Below are positions 55,628 through 64,000 of a stretch of DNA of 64,000 nt, piece after piece; position 1 is the first letter of the stretch, and each line of letters starts with the position of its first letter. A model generated the notes under the pieces. The model saw only the letters and a list, made by a program, of their open reading frames with translations, was not told the origin of the DNA and did no database searches. The DNA comes from Muribaculaceae bacterium. Its GTDB lineage: Bacteria; Bacteroidota; Bacteroidia; Bacteroidales; Muribaculaceae. Location: assembly GCA_017621845.1 (NCBI GenBank), contig JAGASI010000008.1, positions 1 to 64,000 on the forward strand, written 5' to 3'. The position numbers and the translations under genes are program-made.

Positions 55628-57652
55628 TTAATCGTGACGGACTTTTGTGTCACGGCAAGACGCGATGTAGACATAGGCAATAATCAGAGCATATGCTACA
55701 AGGCCCAAGATTTGGGGTACAAACTCCATATCTGTCTCGGGGCGTTTCCATCCACACATGATAGTGATAGCGCCGAATACTCCGAACAATGCACCACCGG
55801 CAATAAGGCCCGAAGCAATTAGTGTACCACGGTCAGAACGAGCTTTGGCAACAGCTTTATCTTTAGATGAACGAGCCACAAACCAGGCTATGAGGCCTCC
55901 TACAAGCATTGGAGTGTTGAGATGGAGAGGCAGGAACATACCCAGGCAGAATGCCAGGGCCGGGACACCCAGCCAGTTGAGGATAATAGCGAGAATAGCA
56001 CCGACTATATATAGAATCCAAGGAGCGCCCTGCCCCATCATCATCGGCTCGAGTACCTTGGCCATAGCATTGGCCTGAGGTGCTTGAAGAGCATTGGCAC
56101 CTGAGAAGCCATAGACATTATTCAGCATCAATATCACACCACCGACTGTAGCTGCCGATACCAGAGTGCCGAGAAACTTAAATGTTTCCTGCTTGCGAGG
56201 GGTTGAACCGAGCCAGTAACCTATCTTCAGGTCGGTAACAAATCCTCCGGCCATCGAAAGCGCTGTACATACCACACCGCCGACAACCATGGCGGCAACC
56301 ATGCCGTTGGAGCCCTTAAGGCCGATACCAACAAAAATTGCCGATGCCACTATCAGTGTCATCAATGTCATTCCACTCACGGGATTTGATCCGACAATAG
56401 CTATAGCATTAGCCGCCACAGTCGTAAACAAGAATGCGATGATTGTCACCACAACCCAAGCGACAAGTGCTTGCCAGAAAGTGCTGATAACTCCAATCCA
56501 GAAGAATATAAGCACAGCGACCAGAGCAATAGCTATAAAGAAGGTGATATGCTTCATCGATATATCTCGTTGCCAACGCACTGTTTTTCCAGCCTCGGCT
56601 TTACCCTTAAACTCCTTGGAAGCAAGCCCTACAGCCTGTTGAATGATCGGCCACGACTTAATGATGCCAATAATACCGGCCATTGCAATACCACCGATAC
56701 CTATCAAACGGGCATAGTCCTTAAATATGCCATCAGGTGACATGGCTACAATATCGGCTGAGCCATAGGTACCCATTACGGGAACTATAACCCACCATAC
56801 AAATATCGAGCCGGCAAAGATGACAAACGCATATTTTAGCCCCACGATATAACCAAGGCCGAGGACAGCCGCTCCGGTGTTGCATGAGAATACAAACTTA
56901 AATTTGTCGGCCAATGCAGTACCCCAGGTATAGGCTGTTGTGGTGACGGTCTCAGCCCATACGCCAAATGTGGCAACGATATAGTCATATATACCGCCGA
57001 CTAAGGCTGCAACGATAAGCAGGTTGGCCTGACCGCCCGACTTGGATGAATTACCTGAAACAAGCACTTGGGTCGTAGCCGTAGCTTCGGGGAAAGGATA
57101 CTTGCCGTGCATGTCTTTGACAAAGTATTTGCGGAACGGTATAAAGAACAATATACCCAGAACACCGCCGAGTAACGAACTCAAGAATATTTCAACAAAG
57201 TTGACGGTAATCTCGGGATAAGCTTCTTTAAGGATATAAAGAGCCGGAAGAGTGAAAATTGCGCCGGCGACAATCACGCCCGAGCAAGCTCCTATCGATT
57301 GGATTATCACATTCTGACCCAGAGGATTACCCTGCAACTTACCTTTTTTCTGAAGGTAGCCGGATAGTCCGACTGCTATAATGGCGATAGGGATAGCGGC
57401 TTCAAATACCTGACCTACTTTAAGTCCCAGATATGCAGCTGCCGCACTAAAGATAACGGCCAAAATCAGACCCATTGATACAGAGTAAGGCGTGACCTCG
57501 GCATAGTCGCGTGCCGGATGCATCAAGGGACGATATTCTTCGTCATCGCCAAGTTCTCGAAAGGCGTTTTCCGGCATATCAACCGGATCAACCTCAGCAG
57601 GCGGGACTACTCGTGTTGTGTCGTCCGAAGACGGATGATTGGTTTGTTTCAT
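55628..57652 (-). CDS. OPT family oligopeptide transporter
   Basis: 674 residues with about fifteen hydrophobic helices. A polar N-terminus precedes TPYSVSMGLILAVIFSAAAAYLGLKVGQVFEA, the OPT signature; KYPFPEATA and GNPLGQNVIIQS follow, both typical. Imports oligopeptides or metal chelates with protons. It lies 20 bases after the lytic transglycosylase gene, so peptide uptake linked to wall turnover is possible but unproven. Confidence 0.88.
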   Translation of the reverse strand: MKQTNHPSSDDTTRVVPPAEVDPVDMPENAFRELGDDEEYRPLMHPARDYAEVTPYSVSMGLILAVIFSAAAAYLGLKVGQVFEAAIPIAIIAVGLSGYLQKKGKLQGNPLGQNVIIQSIGACSGVIVAGAIFTLPALYILKEAYPEITVNFVEIFLSSLLGGVLGILFFIPFRKYFVKDMHGKYPFPEATATTQVLVSGNSSKSGGQANLLIVAALVGGIYDYIVATFGVWAETVTTTAYTWGTALADKFKFVFSCNTGAAVLGLGYIVGLKYAFVIFAGSIFVWWVIVPVMGTYGSADIVAMSPDGIFKDYARLIGIGGIAMAGIIGIIKSWPIIQQAVGLASKEFKGKAEAGKTVRWQRDISMKHITFFIAIALVAVLIFFWIGVISTFWQALVAWVVVTIIAFLFTTVAANAIAIVGSNPVSGMTLMTLIVASAIFVGIGLKGSNGMVAAMVVGGVVCTALSMAGGFVTDLKIGYWLGSTPRKQETFKFLGTLVSAATVGGVILMLNNVYGFSGANALQAPQANAMAKVLEPMMMGQGAPWILYIVGAILAIILNWLGVPALAFCLGMFLPLHLNTPMLVGGLIAWFVARSSKDKAVAKARSDRGTLIASGLIAGGALFGVFGAITIMCGWKRPETDMEFVPQILGLVAYALIIAYVYIASCRDTKVRHD

Positions 57653-57672
57653 AATTATTATATGATTGGTAA

Positions 57673-59454
57673 TTATTTTCTCCTACGCTTGGATTTTTTT
57701 GACTTGCCTTTTTTAGACGAGGTATTCTTGGATGGGATTTTAATTTTCTGTCCAATATCCAGGTTATCACTCTTAAGATTGTTGGCTTTCTTGATATCGT
57801 TGACAGAAACACCATATTTCTGGGACAATTTATACAAGCTCTCACCCGATTTTACAGTATGTGTAGTAGATTTATTGGTGCGAGACTCCTTGGCAGACTG
57901 CTTTTTATCCTCACGAGATTTTTTACCCTTGGCAGTTTTGTTGTTTTTAGCGACATCGGTATCATTACCGTCTTTTCTGTTGTTATCGACAACATCAGGA
58001 GTTGATTGCATAGCCCGGGCCACTTGTTTGTCGGGATTTAAATCAACAGTCGAGTCGTTACATGCCACCGTTTTGTTCTGTCCATCGGCCGCCGACGATT
58101 GAGAGGCTTCATCAGTATCCGAGGGCTTGGCAGCCGGGACCCACTGGCGTTTATAGGTGTTGATTTTCAGAGTCTGACCTCGGCGCGGGCGTTTGGATAT
58201 TTTGTTGGATTTTTTTATTGAGCTCTGGCTTACACCATATTTAGATGCAATAGAAGCAAGAGTCTCGCCACGACGCACTTTGTGATATTTCACGACAAGC
58301 TTGGATACATACTCGCCATCACCCTGAGGCTCGACCGAAGCATATCCCGATGATGGCTCGACTGAAGTGCGGGGAGCGTATAACTCGGCATTGTGATTGA
58401 CAATAGAATCTTCGTTGGCTAAATAGGAATAGACCTGTAGATTAGGCAACACAAGCGGATATTGTTTATTTACATCGCCGGGGATTACATCTTGTCTATA
58501 TTGGGGATTGAGGATACGCAGCTCGTCCATGGGGATACCCATGACATCTGAGATCTGCTTGAAGTGGACTCGTCGTGACACATGTATAGAGTCGGTGATG
58601 ATGGGCTTGGAAGCAAGAGCCGGCGAGATACCATGTCGGTCATAGAAGTTCATGGCATAATTGGCGGCGATAAAAGCCGGGACATATCCACGGGTCTCGG
58701 TGGGAAGAAATGGGTATATCTGCCAGAAATCTTTTTTACCCCCCCCGGCACGGCGTATGGCCTTGTTGACGTTGCCCGGGCCACAGTTATATGCGGCGAT
58801 TGCCAGCGACCAATCATCATAGGTGTTATAGAGTTTTTTGAGGTAACGAGCAGCGGCATCCGATGATGTATAAGGGTCTCGCCTCATGTCGACGAGCGTA
58901 CTGACCTCAAGGCCTTCGCCACGGGCTGTGCCGAGCATGAACTGCCACAGTCCTGTAGCACCGGCACGAGAGACTGCGTTGGGATTGAGAGCCGATTCTA
59001 TCACCGGAAGATATTTCAGTTCAAGAGGCATCTGGTATTTCTCAAGAGCCTGTTCAAATATAGGCATATAATAGATACTCATACCTAACATGGCCTCAAC
59101 CAATGACTTTTTACGCTCGACGTACATGTCAATAAACGCCCTGACCGGTTTGTTATAGGGCATTTCTATAACATTGTTGAGCGACTGCAAGCAGTCGATA
59201 TAGTCCTGATCGGAATAAGAGACATTGGTATTGCGTCTACTGCCCTTGTCGAGTGTAGCATAGTTGGTTAGATACCAGTTTTTCATCAACTCGTGGGTGT
59301 CGGTCTCAAAGCTCTCAGGCGCAATAACGATTGACGTGAGAGTGGTGTCAGCTGCTATAGCGGTAACATTGTTTGGGAGCTTGGCGGCCGTGGCAATAAA
59401 TACACTGCCGACGAGTAGAGACGAGGTAATGATTTTTCTCAGTGATATTTTCAT
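57673..59454 (-). CDS. Membrane-bound lytic murein transglycosylase with two LysM domains (MltD-like)
   Basis: 593 residues. Signal peptide to about residue 25. The SLT domain (about 125-290) shows the catalytic Glu in PVIESALNP, GATGLWQFM and AYNCGPGNVN. Two LysM domains bind peptidoglycan: one at about 390-435 (YHKVRRGETLASIASKYGVS) and one at about 535-580 (THTVKSGESLYKLSQKYGVS). A Lys/Ser-rich linker lies between and the end is strongly basic. The ATG at 59454 gives a good signal peptide; a GTG 9 codons upstream is possible. Cleaves glycan strands in the periplasm. Confidence 0.9.
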   Translation of the reverse strand: MKISLRKIITSSLLVGSVFIATAAKLPNNVTAIAADTTLTSIVIAPESFETDTHELMKNWYLTNYATLDKGSRRNTNVSYSDQDYIDCLQSLNNVIEMPYNKPVRAFIDMYVERKKSLVEAMLGMSIYYMPIFEQALEKYQMPLELKYLPVIESALNPNAVSRAGATGLWQFMLGTARGEGLEVSTLVDMRRDPYTSSDAAARYLKKLYNTYDDWSLAIAAYNCGPGNVNKAIRRAGGGKKDFWQIYPFLPTETRGYVPAFIAANYAMNFYDRHGISPALASKPIITDSIHVSRRVHFKQISDVMGIPMDELRILNPQYRQDVIPGDVNKQYPLVLPNLQVYSYLANEDSIVNHNAELYAPRTSVEPSSGYASVEPQGDGEYVSKLVVKYHKVRRGETLASIASKYGVSQSSIKKSNKISKRPRRGQTLKINTYKRQWVPAAKPSDTDEASQSSAADGQNKTVACNDSTVDLNPDKQVARAMQSTPDVVDNNRKDGNDTDVAKNNKTAKGKKSREDKKQSAKESRTNKSTTHTVKSGESLYKLSQKYGVSVNDIKKANNLKSDNLDIGQKIKIPSKNTSSKKGKSKKSKRRRK

Positions 59455-59559
59455 AAAGCGTTGTAAGTGGGAGAGGAGCACTATAAGAGCTCGTTGATTG
59501 TTGATATTAGGGTTGTAGGACCGAGGATTGAGGATAGCATATTGTCAGTTTAATATTTT

Positions 59560-60381
59560 CTAAAAATTGAAAGCCCAGCTGAGACCTATACCCGGGAGCG
59601 AAGAACGCGCGTCAGGAATAAGCGCCGGGGTGACATCCATGGACAAGTCGGGGGATATATCAAAGTGGCTCAGTGAGGCATCGACATACGCATCCACCAT
59701 CGCCAATAAGTATACACCCACCATGCCAATGATACAAAGGTCGCGATTGCGACGATAGAAGTCTTTACGTGACTTTAGCAGATTGGTAAGCCAAGTCTTG
59801 TCAAGATCGGCCTCGGATGTCGTTGGAGGGAAAAAATCCATATAAGAATTGGTCGACGGGTCAGAGTCCATAATATCTCTATAGGCCCGCTGATAGTCAT
59901 TGAGCATATTGTTATTCCACGAGGTTGCATACCCCAGGCCCATAAAGCCACCGACGACTATAGGCAACTTCCAGTAACGTCGGTTATAAATTTGACCCAG
60001 GCCGGGGAATAACGCCGAGAGCCACACGGCTCGCGTGGGAGACGGGTTGAACTTGGTTTTACGTTCAATCCATATGTCATATCCGTCAAATGCTTTATTA
60101 GCAAGAGAGTCATTGGCTCCAACAACCGGAGGACCCTGGACTGTTTGAGAGGTGGTGACGGTCATTGATGCCGAGTCACCGACTATGACAACGACATCAT
60201 CGGGTTCAAGGTCTACTTTCACCCCGATAGTGGCCGGGATAGTGTCGACAGACGTCGAGTCTGTCCTGATTGTGCCATGAGCATTGATATCGAGTATCAT
60301 TATAACAAGCAATGTCATCACTTGTCGTGAGACAGGTAATGACTGCAAGGCTTGTAATATGTATCGGCCGATGAATTTCAT
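59560..60381 (-). CDS. DUF5683 domain protein
   Basis: 273 residues. N-terminal signal-like helix (MTLLVIMILDINAHG), a linker, then the DUF5683 core with RAVWLSALFPGLGQIYNRRYWKLPIVVGG (two helices around a Gly-Leu-Gly-Gln-Ile-Tyr-Asn motif) and a further helix near 215-235. Function unknown; the family is nearly always encoded beside ParB in Bacteroidales. The ATG overlaps the parB stop (ATGA), pointing to a shared role in chromosome or envelope work. Confidence 0.8.
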   Translation of the reverse strand: MKFIGRYILQALQSLPVSRQVMTLLVIMILDINAHGTIRTDSTSVDTIPATIGVKVDLEPDDVVVIVGDSASMTVTTSQTVQGPPVVGANDSLANKAFDGYDIWIERKTKFNPSPTRAVWLSALFPGLGQIYNRRYWKLPIVVGGFMGLGYATSWNNNMLNDYQRAYRDIMDSDPSTNSYMDFFPPTTSEADLDKTWLTNLLKSRKDFYRRNRDLCIIGMVGVYLLAMVDAYVDASLSHFDISPDLSMDVTPALIPDARSSLPGIGLSWAFNF

Positions 60382-61265
60382 CCTTTGTTGAGAGCGTCAA
60401 ATATCGACAGCAGTTTCTCGAGTTCTTCGTCGTTCTTGAACGGGAAAGTGATATTTCCTTTACCGGAGGCGTTGCATGTAAATTTAACCGGCGTGTTGAA
60501 TGTCACCGAAAGATGTTTTTTCAGTATATCAAAGTCCCCCGACGAGTATTTGGAAGCTGAAGGCTTGGCGGTAGCTTTTTTTTCAGTCTCACCGTTTTGA
60601 TAAGCTCTGGCCAGTTCTTCGACACGTCTTACTGAAAGGTCTTGTTTGAGTATCTCATTGTACAGCTTGAGTTGCAGGGCCGGTTTATCAATCGTAAGAA
60701 GGGCACGTGCATGTCCCATATCGACGCGTTTGTCACGTAGTCCGAGTTGAACCTCGGCAGGAAGCCTCAGAAGTCTCAGGAAGTTGGCTATGGTGGCACG
60801 CTTCTTACCTATACGCTCTGACAAACGTTCTTGGGTAAGATTATACTGGTCAATAAGTTTTTTAAATGTAAGTGCAATCTCAATGGCATTAAGGTCTTCA
60901 CGTTGGATATTCTCAATAAGAGCCATCTCGGTGAGTTCGGCCTCGTTGGCTGTGCGTATATAGGCAGGGACACGAGTAAGGCCGGCACGCATAGCGGCAC
61001 GGTAACGACGCTCACCGGCTATTATCTGATATGAGTCGGGTCCTGTTTTACGTAATGACAGAGGTTGAATGATGCCAAGCTCTTTTATCGACGTTGCCAA
61101 CTCGTCGAGCGCGTCCTCGTCAAACGTTGTGCGTGGTTGGTCGGGGTTGGGCTTTATCTGTTCAAGAAGAACATCATTGATCGCTGTCGATCCACGGGCG
61201 GGTACGTCATCCATAGAGATGAGGGAGTCGAGGCCTCGACCGAGGGCATTGCGTTTGATTGACAT
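60378..61265 (-). CDS. parB: Chromosome partitioning protein ParB
   Basis: 295 residues. N-terminal KRNALGRGLDSLI for ParA interaction, the CTPase region with GERRYRA and IENIQREDLNAIE, a helix-turn-helix (LTQERLSERIGKKRATIANFLRLLRL) and a C-terminal dimerisation segment. Binds parS near the origin and spreads as a CTP clamp. No clear parS palindrome (TGTTTCACGTGAAACA type) was found in this window. Confidence 0.94.
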   Translation of the reverse strand: MSIKRNALGRGLDSLISMDDVPARGSTAINDVLLEQIKPNPDQPRTTFDEDALDELATSIKELGIIQPLSLRKTGPDSYQIIAGERRYRAAMRAGLTRVPAYIRTANEAELTEMALIENIQREDLNAIEIALTFKKLIDQYNLTQERLSERIGKKRATIANFLRLLRLPAEVQLGLRDKRVDMGHARALLTIDKPALQLKLYNEILKQDLSVRRVEELARAYQNGETEKKATAKPSASKYSSGDFDILKKHLSVTFNTPVKFTCNASGKGNITFPFKNDEELEKLLSIFDALNKG

Positions 61266-61346
61266 GATTTTGAATTGATTTTACTTTTGGAAATATTAAA
61301 CAGAGCTGATTAAAACCTTTTCATAAGATTATATCAGTTCGTCAAA

Positions 61347-62120
61347 TTATTTTTTCTGGGAATGTTTTTTGATGATTTCTTTTGCCAGGGCAATATGCGA
61401 TGTCGCACCTCGGCTTTCAGAGTCATACAGCAACACGGGAAGTCCGTGGGATGGGGCCTCGCTGAGTTTGATATTACGTGGTATCACGGTATCAAATATC
61501 ATATCGGCAAAATGATTTTTCAGTTCGTCATATATTTGATTGGCGAGCTTGAGACGAGAGTCATACATTGTCAACAGAAAACCTTCAATCTCGAGAGCGG
61601 GATGAAGACGTGACTTAATGATACGTATGGTGTTGAGCAACTTGGTGATGCCTTCGAGAGCAAAGTATTCAGCCTGTACCGGAATGATTACCGAATCAGC
61701 GGCAGTCAAAGCATTGACTGTGATGAGTCCCAACGACGGTGAACAGTCAATAAGTATGTAGTCATACTCGTTCTTAATCGGCTCAAGCAGATTTCTGAGC
61801 ACTTTCTCTCGGTCAGGACGATTGATAAGCTCGAGCTCGGCACCGGCAAGATCTATACGCGAACCTATAAGGTCAAGACCCTCTATACATGTCTTGACTT
61901 GAGAGCCTGCCAGAGGATACCCGTCGACGAGACACTCATAAATCGATGATACCATTGAGGCCGGGTCTATACCATATCCCGAGGTAGCGTTGGCCTGAGG
62001 GTCGGCATCGATAATTAATACTCGTTTTTTGTTGACGGCAAGAGAGGCAGCAAGATTAATAGTGGTAGTAGTCTTACCTACACCGCCTTTTTGGTTGGCT
62101 ATTGCAATTATTTTACCCAT
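61347..62120 (-). CDS. parA: Chromosome partitioning ATPase ParA
   Basis: 257 residues. Deviant Walker A KGGVGKTTT at residues 11-19, DADPQANATSGYG, and Walker B ILIDCSPSLGL. Forms ATP-dependent dimers on the nucleoid that move ParB-bound origins. The ATG at 62120 gives the canonical MGKIIAIANQKGG start; upstream in-frame ATG/TTG codons would add an unconserved tail. parB follows after 81 bases. Confidence 0.94.
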   Translation of the reverse strand: MGKIIAIANQKGGVGKTTTTINLAASLAVNKKRVLIIDADPQANATSGYGIDPASMVSSIYECLVDGYPLAGSQVKTCIEGLDLIGSRIDLAGAELELINRPDREKVLRNLLEPIKNEYDYILIDCSPSLGLITVNALTAADSVIIPVQAEYFALEGITKLLNTIRIIKSRLHPALEIEGFLLTMYDSRLKLANQIYDELKNHFADMIFDTVIPRNIKLSEAPSHGLPVLLYDSESRGATSHIALAKEIIKKHSQKK

Positions 62121-62170
62121 TTTGCGAGTTGTTTTAATCTTGGTAACGCTTGACATGGGGCACATTGGAA

Positions 62171-62386
62171 TGTTCCACATCAACGAGCTGAAAACTCAAC
62201 CATGTGTTTTCAGCCCTAATCAGAGCCATGTCCACAAGACTACTTCAAAAATCGCTATCCTTAGAATTAACACGTCTCGTGATACACGATTCTTACACTG
62301 CAAAGGAAACCAAAAACCTTCAAAAAATCAAGAAAATGTTCCACAAATGTTCCACAATGTTGAAAAGTAACCAAAAGTGTTGATAA
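62171..62386. repeat. TGTT-led nonamer repeats between parA and surE
   Basis: TGTTCCACA occurs at 62171-62179, 62337-62345 and 62348-62356, followed by TGTTGAAAA at 62358 and TGTTGATAA at 62378-62386. The last four start 11, 10 and 20 bases apart, about whole helical turns, in one orientation. TGTTGATAA differs by one base from the reverse complement of the DnaA box (TGTGGATAA). Could be initiator or partition-protein sites. Confidence 0.45.
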
Positions 62387-62410
62387 CTATTTGAAAAAAT
62401 CTTAAATTTG
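62380..62410 (+). promoter_or_regulatory. Bipartite promoter of surE
   Basis: -33 TTG (62380-62382), a 20-base spacer and -7 TAAATTTG (62403-62410), 47 bases before the ATG. The -33 element lies inside the TGTTGATAA repeat, so a protein on that repeat could block surE. Confidence 0.7.
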
Positions 62411-62457
62411 CCTTCTGTTTAGGCTTGTATCTACAGATATATTAACAATTAATAGTT

Positions 62458-63255
62458 ATGGCATATATTATGAATGATTATAGCAAATCTATCCGCCCCC
62501 TGATATTAGTAACTAATGATGACGGTGTCAGAGCTCCCGGTCTTAAGGCCATGGTAGATGCCGTTAAAGACCTTGGCGAAGTGATTGTTGTTGCTCCGGC
62601 CCAACCTCAGTCAGGTCAATCATCAGCATTATCGGTTAACAAACCGTTGCGCATCAACGAGCATGAGGATTATAATGGTGTGCGTGTATTTTCGGTTACC
62701 GGTACGCCGGTCGACTGCGTAAAACTCGGGTTGCACTCGATTGTCTCACGCAAACCCGACTTCTTGTTTTCAGGAATAAACCATGGCTCCAACTCGGGGA
62801 ATGCCATTACATATTCAGGCACAATGGGAGCTGTAATCGAGGGTTGCACCGAGGGCATATGTTCGGTGGGATTTTCATTGCTTCATCACTCGTTAGCGGC
62901 TGACTTCTCTCTCTCGTCAGAGTTGGTCAAGGAGTTGGCGACTCGCGTTGTGACCAATCCATTGACGACTCACCAATGTCTAAATATCAATATTCCGGCC
63001 AAAGTTGTCCCCGAGGGCGCACGCGTCTGCCGCGCTGCCATAGGCCACTGGAGTGAACAATATGAGCGCTATCTTGATCCTCAGGGCAAGCCATTCTATT
63101 GGCTCACAGGCCGATTTATCAATGAAGAGCCAAATGCCATAGACACCGATGAGTATTGGCTTTCTAAAAATTACATCTCGGTAGTACCTGTCACCCCCGA
63201 CCAGACTCTATTCTCGGCAATTGACCCGATGTCCAAGGTATTCAATATCTCATGA
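62458..63255 (+). CDS. surE: 5'/3'-nucleotidase SurE
   Basis: 265 residues. Metal site LVTNDDG near residue 18, with AQPQSGQSSA, GTPVDCV and SGINHGSN, all family hallmarks. Hydrolyses nucleoside monophosphates and polyphosphate; metal-dependent and cytoplasmic. A second ATG four codons in is an alternative start. Divergent from parA. Confidence 0.93.
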   Translation: MAYIMNDYSKSIRPLILVTNDDGVRAPGLKAMVDAVKDLGEVIVVAPAQPQSGQSSALSVNKPLRINEHEDYNGVRVFSVTGTPVDCVKLGLHSIVSRKPDFLFSGINHGSNSGNAITYSGTMGAVIEGCTEGICSVGFSLLHHSLAADFSLSSELVKELATRVVTNPLTTHQCLNINIPAKVVPEGARVCRAAIGHWSEQYERYLDPQGKPFYWLTGRFINEEPNAIDTDEYWLSKNYISVVPVTPDQTLFSAIDPMSKVFNIS

Positions 63256-63308
63256 TGTTACCACCGCCTCGGCCAGGCTCTTAATACAGGAAGCCGGGTA
63301 ATCTCGGC

Positions 63309-64000
63309 TCATGATGGTCCCTGGGATTTCACATTGATTTTTTTGTGCAATGGCGCTGCTGTAGCTTTTATTGAACGACTATACACCTTGTCTTCAAGTT
63401 GAATATATAGAGTGTTATCATTGAATTGAAATGCCACCGGCGTCGCGTGGAATGGATACCTCAGTATGGCACGCACGCGGCCATTTTGGTCGGCAATCTG
63501 TATACCCATCGAAGTCGCCACGTACAGGTTGCCATCATAGTCAAAAGCCATACCCACAACGCCCGGGTCAGTAAACGTCATATCATGAAGCAGGTAAGTA
63601 TTCTGCCATATATGAGGCGTATCAATATTGGCTGTCTGTAGCCACTGACTACCCGGCAACACTTTCACTATATACGAACTGTCAGGATAAACGACAGTCG
63701 TCTGAGCCGGAATTACAACGGTCGTGGTGTCAAGTTGCCAACCGGTCTCACCCTCGAGTAACGGAGTAATAAAATTATTGGCTGTATTACCGGGTGTGAG
63801 CGACCGGGGATAATCACGCCACAACCATTTCATGACATCGGGGAACAACCTGGTACCCGGTATTATCGAATGTCCGGTATCATCCCATCGGCAGTCTATA
63901 TCATATCCGGCAAACTTAAGCGACGACGCCAACAACTGATTTTGCTCAAACCAATGACCAAACAATGGATTCCAAGCATCCTTACTACCATCATGAATAA
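63309..64000 (-). CDS. Esterase/SMP-30 fusion protein, 3' part
   Basis: The frame is open to the window edge, so the 5' part is missing. About 230 residues are seen. The first third (DGSKDAWNPLFGHWFEQNQ and DDTGHSIIPG) matches the C-terminus of Fes-like (enterochelin esterase type) alpha/beta hydrolases, with the catalytic His in TGHS. The rest (VVGMAFDYDGNLYVATSMGIQIADQNGRV) is an SMP-30/gluconolactonase-like propeller segment. Such esterase-gluconolactonase fusions occur in polysaccharide utilisation by Bacteroidetes. The visible propeller part is short, so the domain may be incomplete. Confidence 0.65.
   Translation of the reverse strand, partial: IHDGSKDAWNPLFGHWFEQNQLLASSLKFAGYDIDCRWDDTGHSIIPGTRLFPDVMKWLWRDYPRSLTPGNTANNFITPLLEGETGWQLDTTTVVIPAQTTVVYPDSSYIVKVLPGSQWLQTANIDTPHIWQNTYLLHDMTFTDPGVVGMAFDYDGNLYVATSMGIQIADQNGRVRAILRYPFHATPVAFQFNDNTLYIQLEDKVYSRSIKATAAPLHKKINVKSQGPS

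Noticed and set aside
61347..62457. parS sites near parAB
   Set aside because: No palindrome of the TGTTTCACGTGAAACA type; TGTTCCACA repeats lack the second half-site.
62184..62457. Firm call of the chromosome origin
   Set aside because: Only one near DnaA box and no dnaA gene; skew over the chromosome cannot be judged from this window.
1..64000. CRISPR arrays, insertion sequences, integrases, rRNA
   Set aside because: None seen: no regularly spaced repeats, no transposase or integrase motifs in any frame, and no rRNA-like sequence.

Overview
The window is chromosomal DNA from a member of the Bacteroidales, most likely of the Muribaculaceae type. Reasons: a NusB–YajC–YbbR–CoaE block, an SppA–LpxK–PNP–ThiL block, and ParA–ParB–DUF5683–LysM transglycosylase order, all usual in that order of bacteria; a Wzi-type outer-membrane barrel; promoters that fit the Bacteroidetes -33 TTG / -7 TAnnTTTG pattern; and translation starts with A-rich leaders rather than Shine-Dalgarno sequences. 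The genus is inference. No rRNA gene, complete tRNA gene or CRISPR array is visible. Where two starts were possible, the one fitting family length and neighbour spacing was taken.

Layout. 0.1-6.9 kb (minus): mlaE-mlaF-holB-AddB-like nuclease-hemW, a tight operon. 7.2-7.8 kb: a lone membrane protein with an ExbD-like tail. 7.9-11.7 kb (minus): nusB-yajC-ybbR-coaE, with an enlarged NusB and a small terminated RNA just upstream. 12-16.4 kb (minus): amidase-mlaD and dnaG. 16.4-28.4 kb (plus): metallophosphatase/PQQ protein; sppA-lpxK-pnp-thiL; then Wzi, a lipoprotein and three nonulosonic (legionaminic) acid genes. 28.4-36.1 kb: mltG, coiled-coil protein, MgtC, CPA2 antiporter, a nuclease-helicase of defence type, MerR. 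36.2-43.7 kb: alaS, acyltransferase, and a kinase-ssb-lysC-lysA operon (minus).

43.6-54.2 kb is the accessory part. A HEPN/MNT toxin-antitoxin pair sits exactly between a promoter with a stranded start codon and the kinase gene, flanked by an 18-bp direct repeat of the kinase's own first codons. Next comes a minus-strand operon of SNF2 helicase, DinD, an unknown 192-residue protein, type III Mod, type III Res and a small acidic ORF broken by a stop codon. DinD is itself flanked by a 41-bp direct repeat copied from the end of the SNF2 gene. The operon has a recognisable promoter and a leader RNA with competing pairings. It is best read as a composite restriction/anti-phage locus built by successive cassette insertions.

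54.2-62.1 kb (minus): parA-parB-DUF5683-lytic transglycosylase-OPT transporter-MATE pump. Between parA and surE lies an array of TGTT-led nonamers with helical phasing. The window closes with surE and the 3' part of an esterase/SMP-30 gene.
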